NCBI GenBank assembly: GCA_040776985.1
Contig: JAXGZL010000002.1
Location: 1,029,611-1,093,610, forward strand
Length of the DNA: 64,000 nt
Reading direction: 5' to 3'
Source of the DNA: UBA6115 sp040776985
GTDB lineage: Bacteria; Bacillota; Clostridia; Christensenellales; Aristaeellaceae
Of this stretch, positions 17,268-25,779 are shown in pieces. Below the pieces are notes generated by a model. That model searched no databases, was not told the DNA's origin, and saw nothing but the letters and a program-made list of their open reading frames with translations. Position numbers and translations under genes: made by a program. The stretch's first letter is position 1, and each line of letters starts with the position of its first letter.

Positions 17268-18107
17268 ATGCGCCTGTGGCTGATGTATGACAAAACAGAG
17301 ATCACCCGCAACCAGTTTTTTATTGACCGGTGGATGGACGCCGGAAAAAAGCAGGGTGTCACTGTTGAACTGGTCACCCTGGATCAGGTGAGGCTGGCGG
17401 TGCTTGACAGCGTTCTGCGCCTGATATCCCACGACCATCCCCAGCCGCCTGACTGCGTGGTGATGCGGGCCAATGCGCCCCTGCTCTCCGCCCATCTGGA
17501 GGGGATGGGCATCCCCGTGTTCAACAACGCGCGCCTGGCAAGGATCTGCAACGACAAGCGCCTCACCCATCAGCTGGCGGCAGGCATCGCCCCGATGATG
17601 GACACCGCCTTCTTAAACCCCGGGGACAGCCAGTCCCCCTTCCCCTATCCGGTGGTGGTGAAATCCGCCCACGGCAACGGCGGCCGCCAGGTCTACCTGG
17701 CGGAGGACGAGGCGGGTTTCAAGCAGGCGCTGAGCCGGATTGCCCCGGACAGCGCCCTGGTGCAGCCCCTGTGCGACACCCCGGGCCGGGATGTGCGGGT
17801 GTACATGCTGGGACATGAGGTGGTGGACAGCATGATGCGCTTTTCTGGCACAGACTTCAGAAGCAATGTGGGGCTGGGGGCGGATGCAGTTCCCTATGAC
17901 CCCGGGGAGGACATCCTGAACCTGGCCCGCCGCTTCGCCCGGATGCTGGACCCGGGGCTGATCGGGGTGGACTTCCTGTTCCACAAAGGACAGCTGATTT
18001 TCAATGAGATTGAGGACGCGGTGGGCACCCGGATGCTGTATGCCCAGGACCGGATGGACATCGTGGCAGATTATATGGCCTTTATCCTGAAAAGGCTGGC
18101 TCATTAA
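17268..18107 (+). CDS. ATP-grasp ligase, RimK-like (second of a tandem pair)
   Basis: 279 residues. ATP-grasp lid VVVKSAHGNGGRQVYLAEDE (about 126-145), RDVRVYMLGHEVVDSMMRF, and IGVDFLFHKGQLIFNEIED with Glu/Asn metal ligands. Paralogous with the preceding gene: both carry GRQVYLAE and the DLR/DVR-IY core. GGGAGG within the end of the upstream gene sets the start. The pair may act in sequence or as a heterodimer on one unknown substrate. No transporter or peptide precursor gene is visible next to it. Confidence 0.85.
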   Translation: MRLWLMYDKTEITRNQFFIDRWMDAGKKQGVTVELVTLDQVRLAVLDSVLRLISHDHPQPPDCVVMRANAPLLSAHLEGMGIPVFNNARLARICNDKRLTHQLAAGIAPMMDTAFLNPGDSQSPFPYPVVVKSAHGNGGRQVYLAEDEAGFKQALSRIAPDSALVQPLCDTPGRDVRVYMLGHEVVDSMMRFSGTDFRSNVGLGADAVPYDPGEDILNLARRFARMLDPGLIGVDFLFHKGQLIFNEIEDAVGTRMLYAQDRMDIVADYMAFILKRLAH

Positions 18108-18112
18108 GCCTT

Positions 18113-18127
18113 TTAACAAATTGTTAA
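18113..18127. promoter_or_regulatory. Perfect 15-bp palindrome before the smr promoter
   Basis: TTAACAA-A-TTGTTAA, ending five bases before the -35 box of the smr promoter. Placement suits a repressor or activator site; no regulator is identified. Too short and lacking a U-run to be the ATP-grasp terminator. Confidence 0.4.
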
Positions 18128-18131
18128 GATC

Positions 18132-18160
18132 TTGAAACAAAATTGCTGATGCGCTATACT
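18132..18160 (+). promoter_or_regulatory. Promoter of the smr-CotH-M28 operon
   Basis: TTGAAA at 18132-18137, 17-bp spacer, TATACT at 18155-18160, then AAAGGAGG and the smr ATG at 18189. Confidence 0.7.
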
Positions 18161-18188
18161 GTGCCCAGGCTTGAAAGGAGGCTGTCTG

Positions 18189-18419
18189 ATGGAGCTGGAC
18201 CTGCATGGCAAAACCCTGGCGCAGGCCCGGATCGCCGTGATGTCAGCCCTCAGGCGCGCCACCTCAGCGGATTACCGCCTCAGGGTGATCCATGGCTACC
18301 GGGGCGGCAACGCCATCCGGCAGATGCTGCTGGATGAGTTCGCGGAGCACCCCCGGGTGATCCGCCTGGAGCCAAGCCATAACCCCGGACAGACCATCTT
18401 TGTTCTCAGAGAATACTAG
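18189..18419 (+). CDS. Small Smr-domain protein
   Basis: 76 residues consisting of just the Smr (small MutS-related) fold: MELDLHGKTLAQARIAV at the start carries the LDLHG motif, and VIHGYRGG in the middle carries the HGxG-type nuclease/nucleic-acid contact. Known Smr domains nick or bind DNA or mRNA; free-standing copies this short are poorly understood. AGGAGG lies 7 nt before ATG 18189; the frame opens earlier at 18171. First gene of a run with the CotH-type surface protein, 18 bp downstream. Confidence 0.85.
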   Translation: MELDLHGKTLAQARIAVMSALRRATSADYRLRVIHGYRGGNAIRQMLLDEFAEHPRVIRLEPSHNPGQTIFVLREY

Positions 18420-18437
18420 CCCCTAAAAGGAGTTATC

Positions 18438-21400
18438 ATGCAGCAACGCACGCCCAGATCCACCCCCCGCCGTTCCCGCCGCCGGGAGACGCGCCTGGGT
18501 CTGTTGATTTTTTGCCTGGCGGTTGTTGGCATTCTGCTGATTGTGTCCCCCACCGCGCCCATTGACCGGGCGCGCAACATCGGCCCTGACGGCAAGCTCA
18601 TCAGCGCCTTTGAGGGGCTTCGGATCAGCGAGATCATGTCGGACAACAGCACCGCCTTCCCGGATGAGAACGGCAACTTCCCGGACTGGTTTGAAATCGT
18701 CAACACCTCCGCCCAGCCCATGAACCTGGACGGGGTCACCGCCTCCAACCGCCCTGACCGGGCCCGTTTTGTCTTCCCCGCGGTCACCATTGCCCCGGGG
18801 GAGCGCATGATCGTCTATTGCGACAGCACCAACCAGAACGACGCGGGCAAGCCCTTTCACGCCAAGTTCAAGCTGGCCAGCCTGGGCTGCGCGGTCTATC
18901 TGTTTGACACCTCCGGCTTTGTGGTGGACAAGGTGGAGGATGTGCCCACCCTCAACACCAACGAATCCTACGCCCTTATGGCGGATGGCAGCTATCAGAA
19001 GACCGATCACTACTCCCCCGGCTTCCCCAACACCCAGGAGGGGCATCAGGCCTATCTGAGCAGCTACTACATCGAGTCCGGCACCCTGGTGATCAACGAG
19101 CTCTGCCCCGCCCCCAGAAGCGGGCTCCGGGACGAGGACGATGAGCTGAGCGACTGGATTGAGCTGAAAAACAACAGCGACAGCACCATTGACCTCAGCA
19201 ACATCGCGCTGAGTGACAACGACCAACGCCCCACCAAGTGGTTTTTCCCGGAGGGGGCCGTCATTGCGCCCAGGAGCTATTACCTGGTGTTCTGCTCCGG
19301 CAAAAACCGGGAGAACCCGGGCTCCTATCCCCACACCAATTTTTCTCTGAAGGCAGAGGGGGAGACCGTCACCCTCTCCACCCGCAACGGGCAGATGCTG
19401 GACCGCGTCAAGTACGAGAACATCCCCATGGACCACAGCTTTGGCCGCAACGAGGAAACCGGCAACTGGCAGGTGTTCTCTATCCCCACCCCGTTCGCCC
19501 CCAACAACACCATCGGCTTTTCCATGGCGGAGAAGTTTCTGCGCGCCATGAACCCTTATGGCATCTATATCTCTGAGGCCATGAGCAGCAACGACAAAAT
19601 CATCCCCATCGCCGGGCAGCCGGCAAGCGACTGGGTGGAGGTTTACAACTCAACCAGCCAGGTGCAGGACATCAGCGGCTGGGGCCTGTCCGACAACCTG
19701 GCCTGGCCCCGGAAATGGCAGTTTCCCCAGGGCACCAGCATCTGGCCCGGGGAATACAAAGTCATCCTGATGGACAAGAGCAAGACCCCCGGCACCAACG
19801 CCGCCATCCTGCACGCCAACCATGCCCTGAAGCGGGCGGGAGGCGAGGTGGTGACCCTGTCAGACAACACCGGCAGGGTCCTGGACCGGATGATCCTGCC
19901 GGAGATTCCCACCGACATATCCTACGGGCGCACCCTGGGCCAGGAGGGTTTTTTTTATTATGACAGCCCCAGCCCCGGCGGCGCCAACGGCACGGGCTTT
20001 GTGGGCTTTGCAAAGAAGCCTGCCTTTGTGGAGCCGGGCGGCCTGTACAAGAAGAACCTGTCCGTTTCCATCCAGGTGCCGGAGGGCACCCAGGTGCGCT
20101 ACACCCTGGACGGCTCCATCCCCACGGTCAGCAAAGGGGCTGACTATGTGGGCCCCATTGAGGTTAATGACACTGTGGTCTTAAGGGCCCGGGCCTTTGC
20201 CCCGGGGCTGCAGCCCTCTGACACCATCACCGCCACCTATGTAATGAAAACCTATTTCTCCATGCCCGTCCTGTCCCTGATCACCGACCCGGTGGAGCTC
20301 TGGGACGGCAAGACCGGCATGTACGCGGTGGGCGACGGCATTGACATCCTGCAGTATCAGAAAATCCCCTTCTCAAACCCCAGCCCTGTCTACCGCCTGC
20401 ACGGCAAGGAGCACCGGGACGGCTATGCGGAGATGTTTGACTCTGACACCGGGGAAGTGCTGTTCAGCCAGGGTTCCACCATCGCGCTGATCGGCCAGTA
20501 CTCCCTGGATATCCCGCAGAAATCCTTCAAGGTGCACTCCCGGGCCCGCTTTGGCAGCAAGTTCTTCAACGCCGCCATCTTTGAGGACCGGCCCTTTGAT
20601 GTCTACAAATCCCTGCATGTCAGGACCAGCGGCAACGACGCCGTCTGGACCCGGATGGCGGACGGCGTCCAGTCCCGCCTGATTGACCAGATCGACACCA
20701 CCGTCATCAACCAGGCCTGGAAGCCGGTGATCGTCTACCTGAACGGGCAGTACTGGGGCCAGTACAACCTGCGCGAGCGGGTCAGCCGCTACTTCATCGC
20801 CTCCCATGAGGGCATCCCCATGGATCGGGCGGATGACATGACCATCCTGGAAGCCAACTACAAGCCCCGCTGGGGCACCAATGAGGAATACCGGGAGCTG
20901 CTGCGGACCGCGAAAACCCTCTCCCCCGGCACCAACCCGGCCGACCTGCAGTACCTGCTGGACCAGATTGACGTGGACAACTACTTTGACTACATGATCT
21001 TTGAGGCCTTTTTCGCCAACACAGACACCGGCAACATCCGCTACTACAAGCTCCCGGGCGAAAAATGGCGCTGGATCATCTATGACATGGACTATGGCCT
21101 GTTCAACTCCCAGGCCAACGGCATCAGGAACATCCTGAACCCCAAGGGCACCGGCGTGGGCAACCAGATTGACAACACCCTGATCCGGAAAATTCTGGAA
21201 AACTCGGAGATGAAGGACAAGTTCCTCCGCCGCTTCGGGGAGATTTTCCGCCAGCTCACCACCCAGGTGATGCTGGCCCAGATCGAGGAATGCTACCAGC
21301 TGCTGCTGCCCGAGATGAACATGCACTTTGAGCGCTGGGCTTCCTACAACCTGAAGAGCATCTCCGCCGACCAGCCCCAGACGGTGGACGGCTGCATGCG

Positions 21401-21554
21401 CTACTGGAACCTGCGGGTGGACCGGATGCGCAACGTGGTGAAAAAGCGCCCCACCTACTGCTGGGACCAGGTGAAGGAGTGGTTCAGCCTCTCAGACGCC
21501 CAGATGCAGTCCTACTTTGGCCCCCGTCCGGAGATTCCGCCGGACGCCGTCTGA
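18438..21554 (+). CDS. Large surface protein: lamin-tail domains plus CotH kinase domain
   Basis: 1038 residues. Arg-rich cytosolic start, one membrane anchor (about 20-38), then three lamin-tail (LTD) beta-sandwich units (about 58-170, 210-335 and 370-505; each has a SEIM/NELCP/SEAM segment and a DW-E-x-N block). A chitobiase C-terminal-like unit follows (about 527-600, VRYTLDGSIPT), then a CotH kinase-like domain (about 605-995) with KSFKVHSRARFG, LNGQYWGQYNLRE and IIYDMDYGLF. CotH in Bacillus phosphorylates spore-coat proteins. The membrane anchor and adhesive modules suggest cell-surface function, possibly cell-wall or coat assembly. Confidence 0.9.
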   Translation: MQQRTPRSTPRRSRRRETRLGLLIFCLAVVGILLIVSPTAPIDRARNIGPDGKLISAFEGLRISEIMSDNSTAFPDENGNFPDWFEIVNTSAQPMNLDGVTASNRPDRARFVFPAVTIAPGERMIVYCDSTNQNDAGKPFHAKFKLASLGCAVYLFDTSGFVVDKVEDVPTLNTNESYALMADGSYQKTDHYSPGFPNTQEGHQAYLSSYYIESGTLVINELCPAPRSGLRDEDDELSDWIELKNNSDSTIDLSNIALSDNDQRPTKWFFPEGAVIAPRSYYLVFCSGKNRENPGSYPHTNFSLKAEGETVTLSTRNGQMLDRVKYENIPMDHSFGRNEETGNWQVFSIPTPFAPNNTIGFSMAEKFLRAMNPYGIYISEAMSSNDKIIPIAGQPASDWVEVYNSTSQVQDISGWGLSDNLAWPRKWQFPQGTSIWPGEYKVILMDKSKTPGTNAAILHANHALKRAGGEVVTLSDNTGRVLDRMILPEIPTDISYGRTLGQEGFFYYDSPSPGGANGTGFVGFAKKPAFVEPGGLYKKNLSVSIQVPEGTQVRYTLDGSIPTVSKGADYVGPIEVNDTVVLRARAFAPGLQPSDTITATYVMKTYFSMPVLSLITDPVELWDGKTGMYAVGDGIDILQYQKIPFSNPSPVYRLHGKEHRDGYAEMFDSDTGEVLFSQGSTIALIGQYSLDIPQKSFKVHSRARFGSKFFNAAIFEDRPFDVYKSLHVRTSGNDAVWTRMADGVQSRLIDQIDTTVINQAWKPVIVYLNGQYWGQYNLRERVSRYFIASHEGIPMDRADDMTILEANYKPRWGTNEEYRELLRTAKTLSPGTNPADLQYLLDQIDVDNYFDYMIFEAFFANTDTGNIRYYKLPGEKWRWIIYDMDYGLFNSQANGIRNILNPKGTGVGNQIDNTLIRKILENSEMKDKFLRRFGEIFRQLTTQVMLAQIEECYQLLLPEMNMHFERWASYNLKSISADQPQTVDGCMRYWNLRVDRMRNVVKKRPTYCWDQVKEWFSLSDAQMQSYFGPRPEIPPDAV

Positions 21555-21579
21555 CAAGGGCAACAGCAAGGAGCGCTTC

Positions 21580-23145
21580 ATGACAAGGCGCCTTGACAGC
21601 CTCATCCTGGCACTGTTTATCCTTTCAGGCCTTTTCCTGGGCTTTTGGCAGCTTCGCCCGCCAAAGGCCAGGGAAGGGCCTGATTTTGTCCGGCTGGAAA
21701 AGCACATCAAAGCCATGGCATCAGGGCCGCATCCCGCCGGCAGTCAGGGCATCGCCCTCACCCAGGGCTATTTGAAAGAGCAGATCACAGAAATGGGCTA
21801 CCGCTTTCAGGAGGAAGCCTGTCCCCTGGACGATGATGCCCTGATGCTGCGCAATATCTCCGTACATGTGGACGCCCCCGGGACGGATGAGACCGTCCTG
21901 TTCATGGCCCATACGGATTCCGTCCCCGGCAGCCCAGGCGCCTTTGATGACATTGTGTCTGTCGCTGCCCTGCTGGAAGGCCTTTACGACTTGAGAGGAC
22001 AAACCCCAAACCGTGACCTGGTCTTTTTGTTCACCGACGGGGAGGAATTGGGGCTCCTGGGCGCCAAACACTATCTGAAGGACCACCCGGAGATACAAAA
22101 GCGGACCCGCCTGGTTGTCAACCTGGAGGCCCGGGGGAACCGGGGTGCCCTGATGCTGTTTGAAACCAGCCGGAATAACCTGGAACTGGTGAGGCTTTAC
22201 CAGAGGACAGTCCCTCATCCCCATGCCACCTCCGTTGCTGCTGCGATTTATCACAGCATGCCCAACAACACCGACCTGTCCCCATTCCTGGAGGCCGGCT
22301 ATCCCGGCATCAACCTGGGCGTGGTTGAAGGCGGCGAGGTCTATCACAGCCCCCAGGACAATCCGGACACTTACAGCCGGGACAGCGCCTGGCATTATCT
22401 GGAAACAGCCAGAGGGCTGATTCACACCCTGGCGTTCAGCCCCCGCCTTGATCTTCTCGCGGAGGAAAACGCTGTCTTTTTCCCCTTTTTCCCGGGGAGG
22501 ATCCTGGTCATAAGCCAGAGTACTGCTAACCTGCTCTCCCTTGCCGCCTGCCTTGTGTATTTTGTTGTCACAGCCAGTCTGCTGGCCGCCCGGAAGGCCC
22601 GGCTGAAAGAAGTGATGACGGCGTTCGTCATGCAGTTTTTGGCCCTGGCGCTGGCTGCCGGGGGCGCCCTTGTCCTGTCCCTGGCCCTGGCCAGGGTCCT
22701 TAAGGCCGGCAACCCGTCTGCCTACTGGCAGTTCCGGGGGGATGCCCTTTGGTTCATCGGCCTGCTGGCAGCCTTCGTCTTGCTGTATGCCCTGTTAACA
22801 CGCCCTGCCTGGCGCAGAACACCAAGCCCCCTCTCCCATGCCCTTGGCAGTTTGCTGCTGCCCGCCATCCTGGTTCTGCTCAGCGCTCATTTCTTTCCGG
22901 CCGGCAGCTACCTCTTCTCCCTTCCTGTTCTGACAGGGCTCCTGTCCCTGCTGCTGACCCTGGCATACAAGCCAGGCGCTGCCCTTTACGCAGGCCTTGC
23001 GGGCGCGCTGGCCCTGATGCTGTCCATCCCCGTCATCCACCTGCTGTTCACAGGCCTGGGCATGCACAAACTCATGCTTCCTGCCGCGCTTTCCATGCTG
23101 ATTATCACCCTGATTTCAGGCCAGGCTTTCCTGATCAAGGACTGA
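21580..23145 (+). CDS. Membrane-anchored M28 family zinc peptidase
   Basis: 521 residues. Signal-anchor at about 5-25, then an M28 aminopeptidase domain with zinc ligands in MAHTDSVPGSPGAFDD (His ~109, Asp ~121), catalytic DGEELGLLGA (~152) and NLEARG (~181). The C-terminal half has about seven to eight membrane spans, like vacuolar/ER M28 proteins. Likely a surface peptidase facing outward. AAGGAG six nt before ATG 21580 fixes the start; it follows the CotH gene by 25 bp and ends at a terminator. Confidence 0.88.
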   Translation: MTRRLDSLILALFILSGLFLGFWQLRPPKAREGPDFVRLEKHIKAMASGPHPAGSQGIALTQGYLKEQITEMGYRFQEEACPLDDDALMLRNISVHVDAPGTDETVLFMAHTDSVPGSPGAFDDIVSVAALLEGLYDLRGQTPNRDLVFLFTDGEELGLLGAKHYLKDHPEIQKRTRLVVNLEARGNRGALMLFETSRNNLELVRLYQRTVPHPHATSVAAAIYHSMPNNTDLSPFLEAGYPGINLGVVEGGEVYHSPQDNPDTYSRDSAWHYLETARGLIHTLAFSPRLDLLAEENAVFFPFFPGRILVISQSTANLLSLAACLVYFVVTASLLAARKARLKEVMTAFVMQFLALALAAGGALVLSLALARVLKAGNPSAYWQFRGDALWFIGLLAAFVLLYALLTRPAWRRTPSPLSHALGSLLLPAILVLLSAHFFPAGSYLFSLPVLTGLLSLLLTLAYKPGAALYAGLAGALALMLSIPVIHLLFTGLGMHKLMLPAALSMLIITLISGQAFLIKD

Positions 23146-23157
23146 ACGGCACAAAAA

Positions 23158-23186
23158 AATCAGGGCCGGTTCAACCAGCCCTGATT
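23158..23186. terminator. Bidirectional intrinsic terminator
   Basis: AATCAGGGC / GCCCTGATT stem with an A-run before and a T-rich tract after. Serves the M28 gene on the plus strand and the small Gly-rich gene on the minus strand. Confidence 0.88.
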
Positions 23187-23203
23187 TCTATATTCTCCAA
23201 GTC

Positions 23204-23491
23204 TTACTTGCCCATGGCCTTTTTAATGGCGCCGATGATGGCCATCAGGGCGCCGCCGCCCACGCCGCCGCCCAGGATACTGGCGAGGATGCTCTCAAGG
23301 TTCAGCGCGCCGCCGTTGGCAACGCCAATGCCCAGCATCCCCAGCAACTGTCCGCCCAGGCCGCCGCCCAGGATGCCGGCGATGCTGTTCCCCAGGGTGC
23401 CAAGAGAAAGCTTGGGGGCAGCCTTGCCCGCCGCGTTGCCGCCCAGGGCGCCTGATACCAGCTGAATGATGATCTGAACAATGCCTGTCAT
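23204..23491 (-). CDS. Small hydrophobic glycine-rich protein, conserved hypothetical
   Basis: 95 residues, MTGIVQIIIQLVSGALGG onward, with alternating hydrophobic stretches and Gly-Gly runs (GILGGGLGGQLLG, ILGGGVGGG) and a basic end KKAMGK. The pattern is glycine-zipper-like, suggesting membrane insertion or oligomerisation. I recognise it only as a widespread conserved hypothetical type. AAGGTGG 8 nt before ATG 23491 sets the start; the frame opens 21 bp earlier without a ribosome site. Monocistronic with a strong terminator. Confidence 0.75.
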   Translation of the reverse strand: MTGIVQIIIQLVSGALGGNAAGKAAPKLSLGTLGNSIAGILGGGLGGQLLGMLGIGVANGGALNLESILASILGGGVGGGALMAIIGAIKKAMGK

Positions 23492-23576
23492 AGTAAAATC
23501 CACCTTTCTCATACAATGTCGCCGTTTCCCGGGACAGATGGATTATACACCCGTTTTTCCTTTTAAAACAAAGGGA

Positions 23577-24500
23577 TCAGGGCTCCTTGGCAAAAGCGCC
23601 GCTGTTCAGGAACACCTCCGCCCGCCGCAGCAGCTGGCGCACATCCATGAAGGACAGCTTCCGCATCGCCTGGTCATAGGGCAGCAGCTCCGCGTCCACC
23701 ACATCCCCGGCGATAAACTGCTGGTCAGCGTCAAAGCTGGCCAGGAAATAATAGAAATGCTTCAGCATCCCCCGCCCCTGGGGATAGACCAGTTCCCCCT
23801 CAAAGCCGGGCATGATCCGGGCGCGGATGCCGGTTTCCTCATAGATCTCCCTGAGGGCGGCCTCCTCGTTGCTCTCCCCTGCCTCCACATGCCCCTTGGG
23901 AAGCCCGGTGTTGCCGGACAACTCCGTCACCACCGCGTACAGCCTTTGTCCATCCTGGTGGGTAAAGAGGACGGCGCCGGAGGAGTACTCATGCTCATAG
24001 CCCGCGTACAGCGCCTTTTTGGTCAGCAGGCAGGTGTGCAGCATCACGCCCTCGCCGGCGTCCCTGCTTTCCAGAAGCTCAAAATGGTTGCGCAGATAGA
24101 AGCCCAGGGTCTGCTCCACCGTGTCCACCTGCAGGCTTTCCAGCTTCAGCGAGCAGAAGGTCTCCACCAGCAGGCGCCGGCCCATCCCCCGGTTTCTGAA
24201 CCGGGGATCAACCGACAGCACCAGGAGCCTGCCCTGCCCCGTCCTGGCCTCCGCCACCGCCATGATAGCGATCACCGTGCCCATGCGCACAAAGCCATAG
24301 ACGTGGTATTGCCGCATGGATTTCCAGCCGCTGAGCATCCGGGCATACTGGCTCTGGTCCAGGTGCCGGGTGCAGGGCGCCAAAAGGGGGGTCACCCCCG
24401 GCAGCTCCAATTTGTTTTTCAGGCTCATGAAAACGGTCTTGGGCCTTTGCTCTGCCCTTGGCCCACCGCCGCCCTGGCCAGCGCGCTCATCCAGTGACAT
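23577..24500 (-). CDS. GNAT acetyltransferase-NUDIX hydrolase fusion
   Basis: 307 residues. The N-terminal GNAT domain (about 55-160) has the CoA loop DPRFRNRGMGRRLLVE; the C-terminal NUDIX domain (about 170-300) has a complete box, GHVEAGESNEEAALREIYEE, with the metal-binding REIYEETG. NUDIX members hydrolyse nucleotide diphosphate derivatives; GNAT members acetylate amines. The reason for the fusion is not obvious. GGAGG 7 nt before ATG 24500 decides the start over one at 24602. Strong promoter just upstream. Confidence 0.88.
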   Translation of the reverse strand: MSLDERAGQGGGGPRAEQRPKTVFMSLKNKLELPGVTPLLAPCTRHLDQSQYARMLSGWKSMRQYHVYGFVRMGTVIAIMAVAEARTGQGRLLVLSVDPRFRNRGMGRRLLVETFCSLKLESLQVDTVEQTLGFYLRNHFELLESRDAGEGVMLHTCLLTKKALYAGYEHEYSSGAVLFTHQDGQRLYAVVTELSGNTGLPKGHVEAGESNEEAALREIYEETGIRARIMPGFEGELVYPQGRGMLKHFYYFLASFDADQQFIAGDVVDAELLPYDQAMRKLSFMDVRQLLRRAEVFLNSGAFAKEP

Positions 24501-24573
24501 CCGCCTGCCTCCTTCAATCAGAAACACACCGAAATAATTCCCTCTCCGCTGTGCTGTTTGTTCGTTCCTTTTC

Positions 24574-24602
24574 ACTATAATGAGCCCGCCCCGCCCTGTC
24601 AA
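24574..24602 (-). promoter_or_regulatory. Strong promoter for the GNAT-NUDIX gene
   Basis: Minus strand TTGACA (24602-24597), 17-bp spacer, TATAGT (24579-24574): perfect -35 and optimal spacing. Gives a leader of about 70 nt. Confidence 0.75.
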
Positions 24603-24699
24603 TCAACCGGAAGTAACAAAAAGGGTTTACAGCCAGTTCTTTTTTGATGTCCGCTTTCATGGTATACTTCAGGGAGTATCAGGAAAGCGAGGAAAACCG

Positions 24700-25779
24700 G
24701 TGCATCAGGACGCGCTGCGGGAGATCTGCCAGGTGCTGGAGGGGCTGAACACCCCCGTGTTCCTGCTGGATGGGGAGGGCGCCTGCCTTTATCCCAGACA
24801 GCCGGAGGCCTTCAGGCTGCCAGAGACCCCTTCCCCGGGCGCCATCCAGGTTCAGAACGGCTATGCCTTTCTGTTTTTACCCGGGCTTTCAGGCGCGGTG
24901 CTGGCGGTGAAGGAAGGGCCCGGGGCCGCCGATTTTCTGCGCCTGACCGAGGCCATGATCCGCGCTGTCAACCAGCGCCACGGGGTGGATGCCGGGCTTG
25001 ACAGCGGGCTCAGGCGCCTGCTGTTGGGGCAGCTGAACCCGGTGGAGGAGGACAGCCTGGTCCGCCAGCACCGTCTGAACCCCCAGACGCCCCGCTGCGT
25101 GATGTTGCTGACCCTGGAAAGGCCGACGGCGGATGGCGCCAAAGCCATGCTTGAGGAGATGCTTCCCATCCACGGCGAGGACCATCTGGTGGGCATCGAC
25201 CAGCACAGCGCCGCCCTTTTGCGGGACATGAGCGAGGACAGCAGCCAGGACCTGGGCGAGTACGCGGCCGCCCTGCAGGACACCCTGATGAACGAGCTGG
25301 GCCAGGCCGCCATCATCGGCATCGGGGAAACGGCGCCCAGCCTGTCCTTTCTGCCAAAGTCCTTTGAGCAGGCCAAGAACGCCCTGATGCTAAGCCGCAT
25401 CTACCCCATGGAATCCGGCATTTATGAGCACCGCAGGCTCCTGCTTGAGCGTTTCATGATGGAAACCCCGGATGAGGTGGCCGCCCAGTACTATCCCCTG
25501 CTTTTCAGCCGCAAAACCGCCAAGCTGTTAAACGAGGACATGCTGAAAACCATCTCCATGTTCCTGGACAAAAACCTGAATCTGTCAGACGCGTCACGGG
25601 AACTGTACATTCACCGCAACACCCTGGTCTACCGCCTGGACAAGGTGCAAAAGCAGCTGGGCCTGGATTTGCGCCGTTTTCATGACGCGATGACCTTCAA
25701 GCTGCTTCTGGACCTGAGAAAACGCGCCTCCGCATCACCCGCCGCCGGCACAGTCAAGCCGGGGAAAGGAAACCCATGA
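24700..25779 (+). CDS. CdaR/PucR-type transcriptional regulator
   Basis: 359 residues from a GTG start. The N-terminal sensor part (about 1-110) is followed by a GGDEF-like CdaR middle domain (about 125-250). A C-terminal helix-turn-helix carries the family pattern SMFLDKNLNLSDASRELYIH followed by RNTLVYRLDKVQ. Family members activate sugar-acid, purine or amino-acid catabolism genes. GAGGA with 6-nt spacing supports GTG 24700; the frame is open 40 codons further up without a ribosome site. Overlaps ctpA by 4 bp, a constant pairing that suggests joint function. The ligand is unknown. Confidence 0.88.
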   Translation: MHQDALREICQVLEGLNTPVFLLDGEGACLYPRQPEAFRLPETPSPGAIQVQNGYAFLFLPGLSGAVLAVKEGPGAADFLRLTEAMIRAVNQRHGVDAGLDSGLRRLLLGQLNPVEEDSLVRQHRLNPQTPRCVMLLTLERPTADGAKAMLEEMLPIHGEDHLVGIDQHSAALLRDMSEDSSQDLGEYAAALQDTLMNELGQAAIIGIGETAPSLSFLPKSFEQAKNALMLSRIYPMESGIYEHRRLLLERFMMETPDEVAAQYYPLLFSRKTAKLLNEDMLKTISMFLDKNLNLSDASRELYIHRNTLVYRLDKVQKQLGLDLRRFHDAMTFKLLLDLRKRASASPAAGTVKPGKGNP

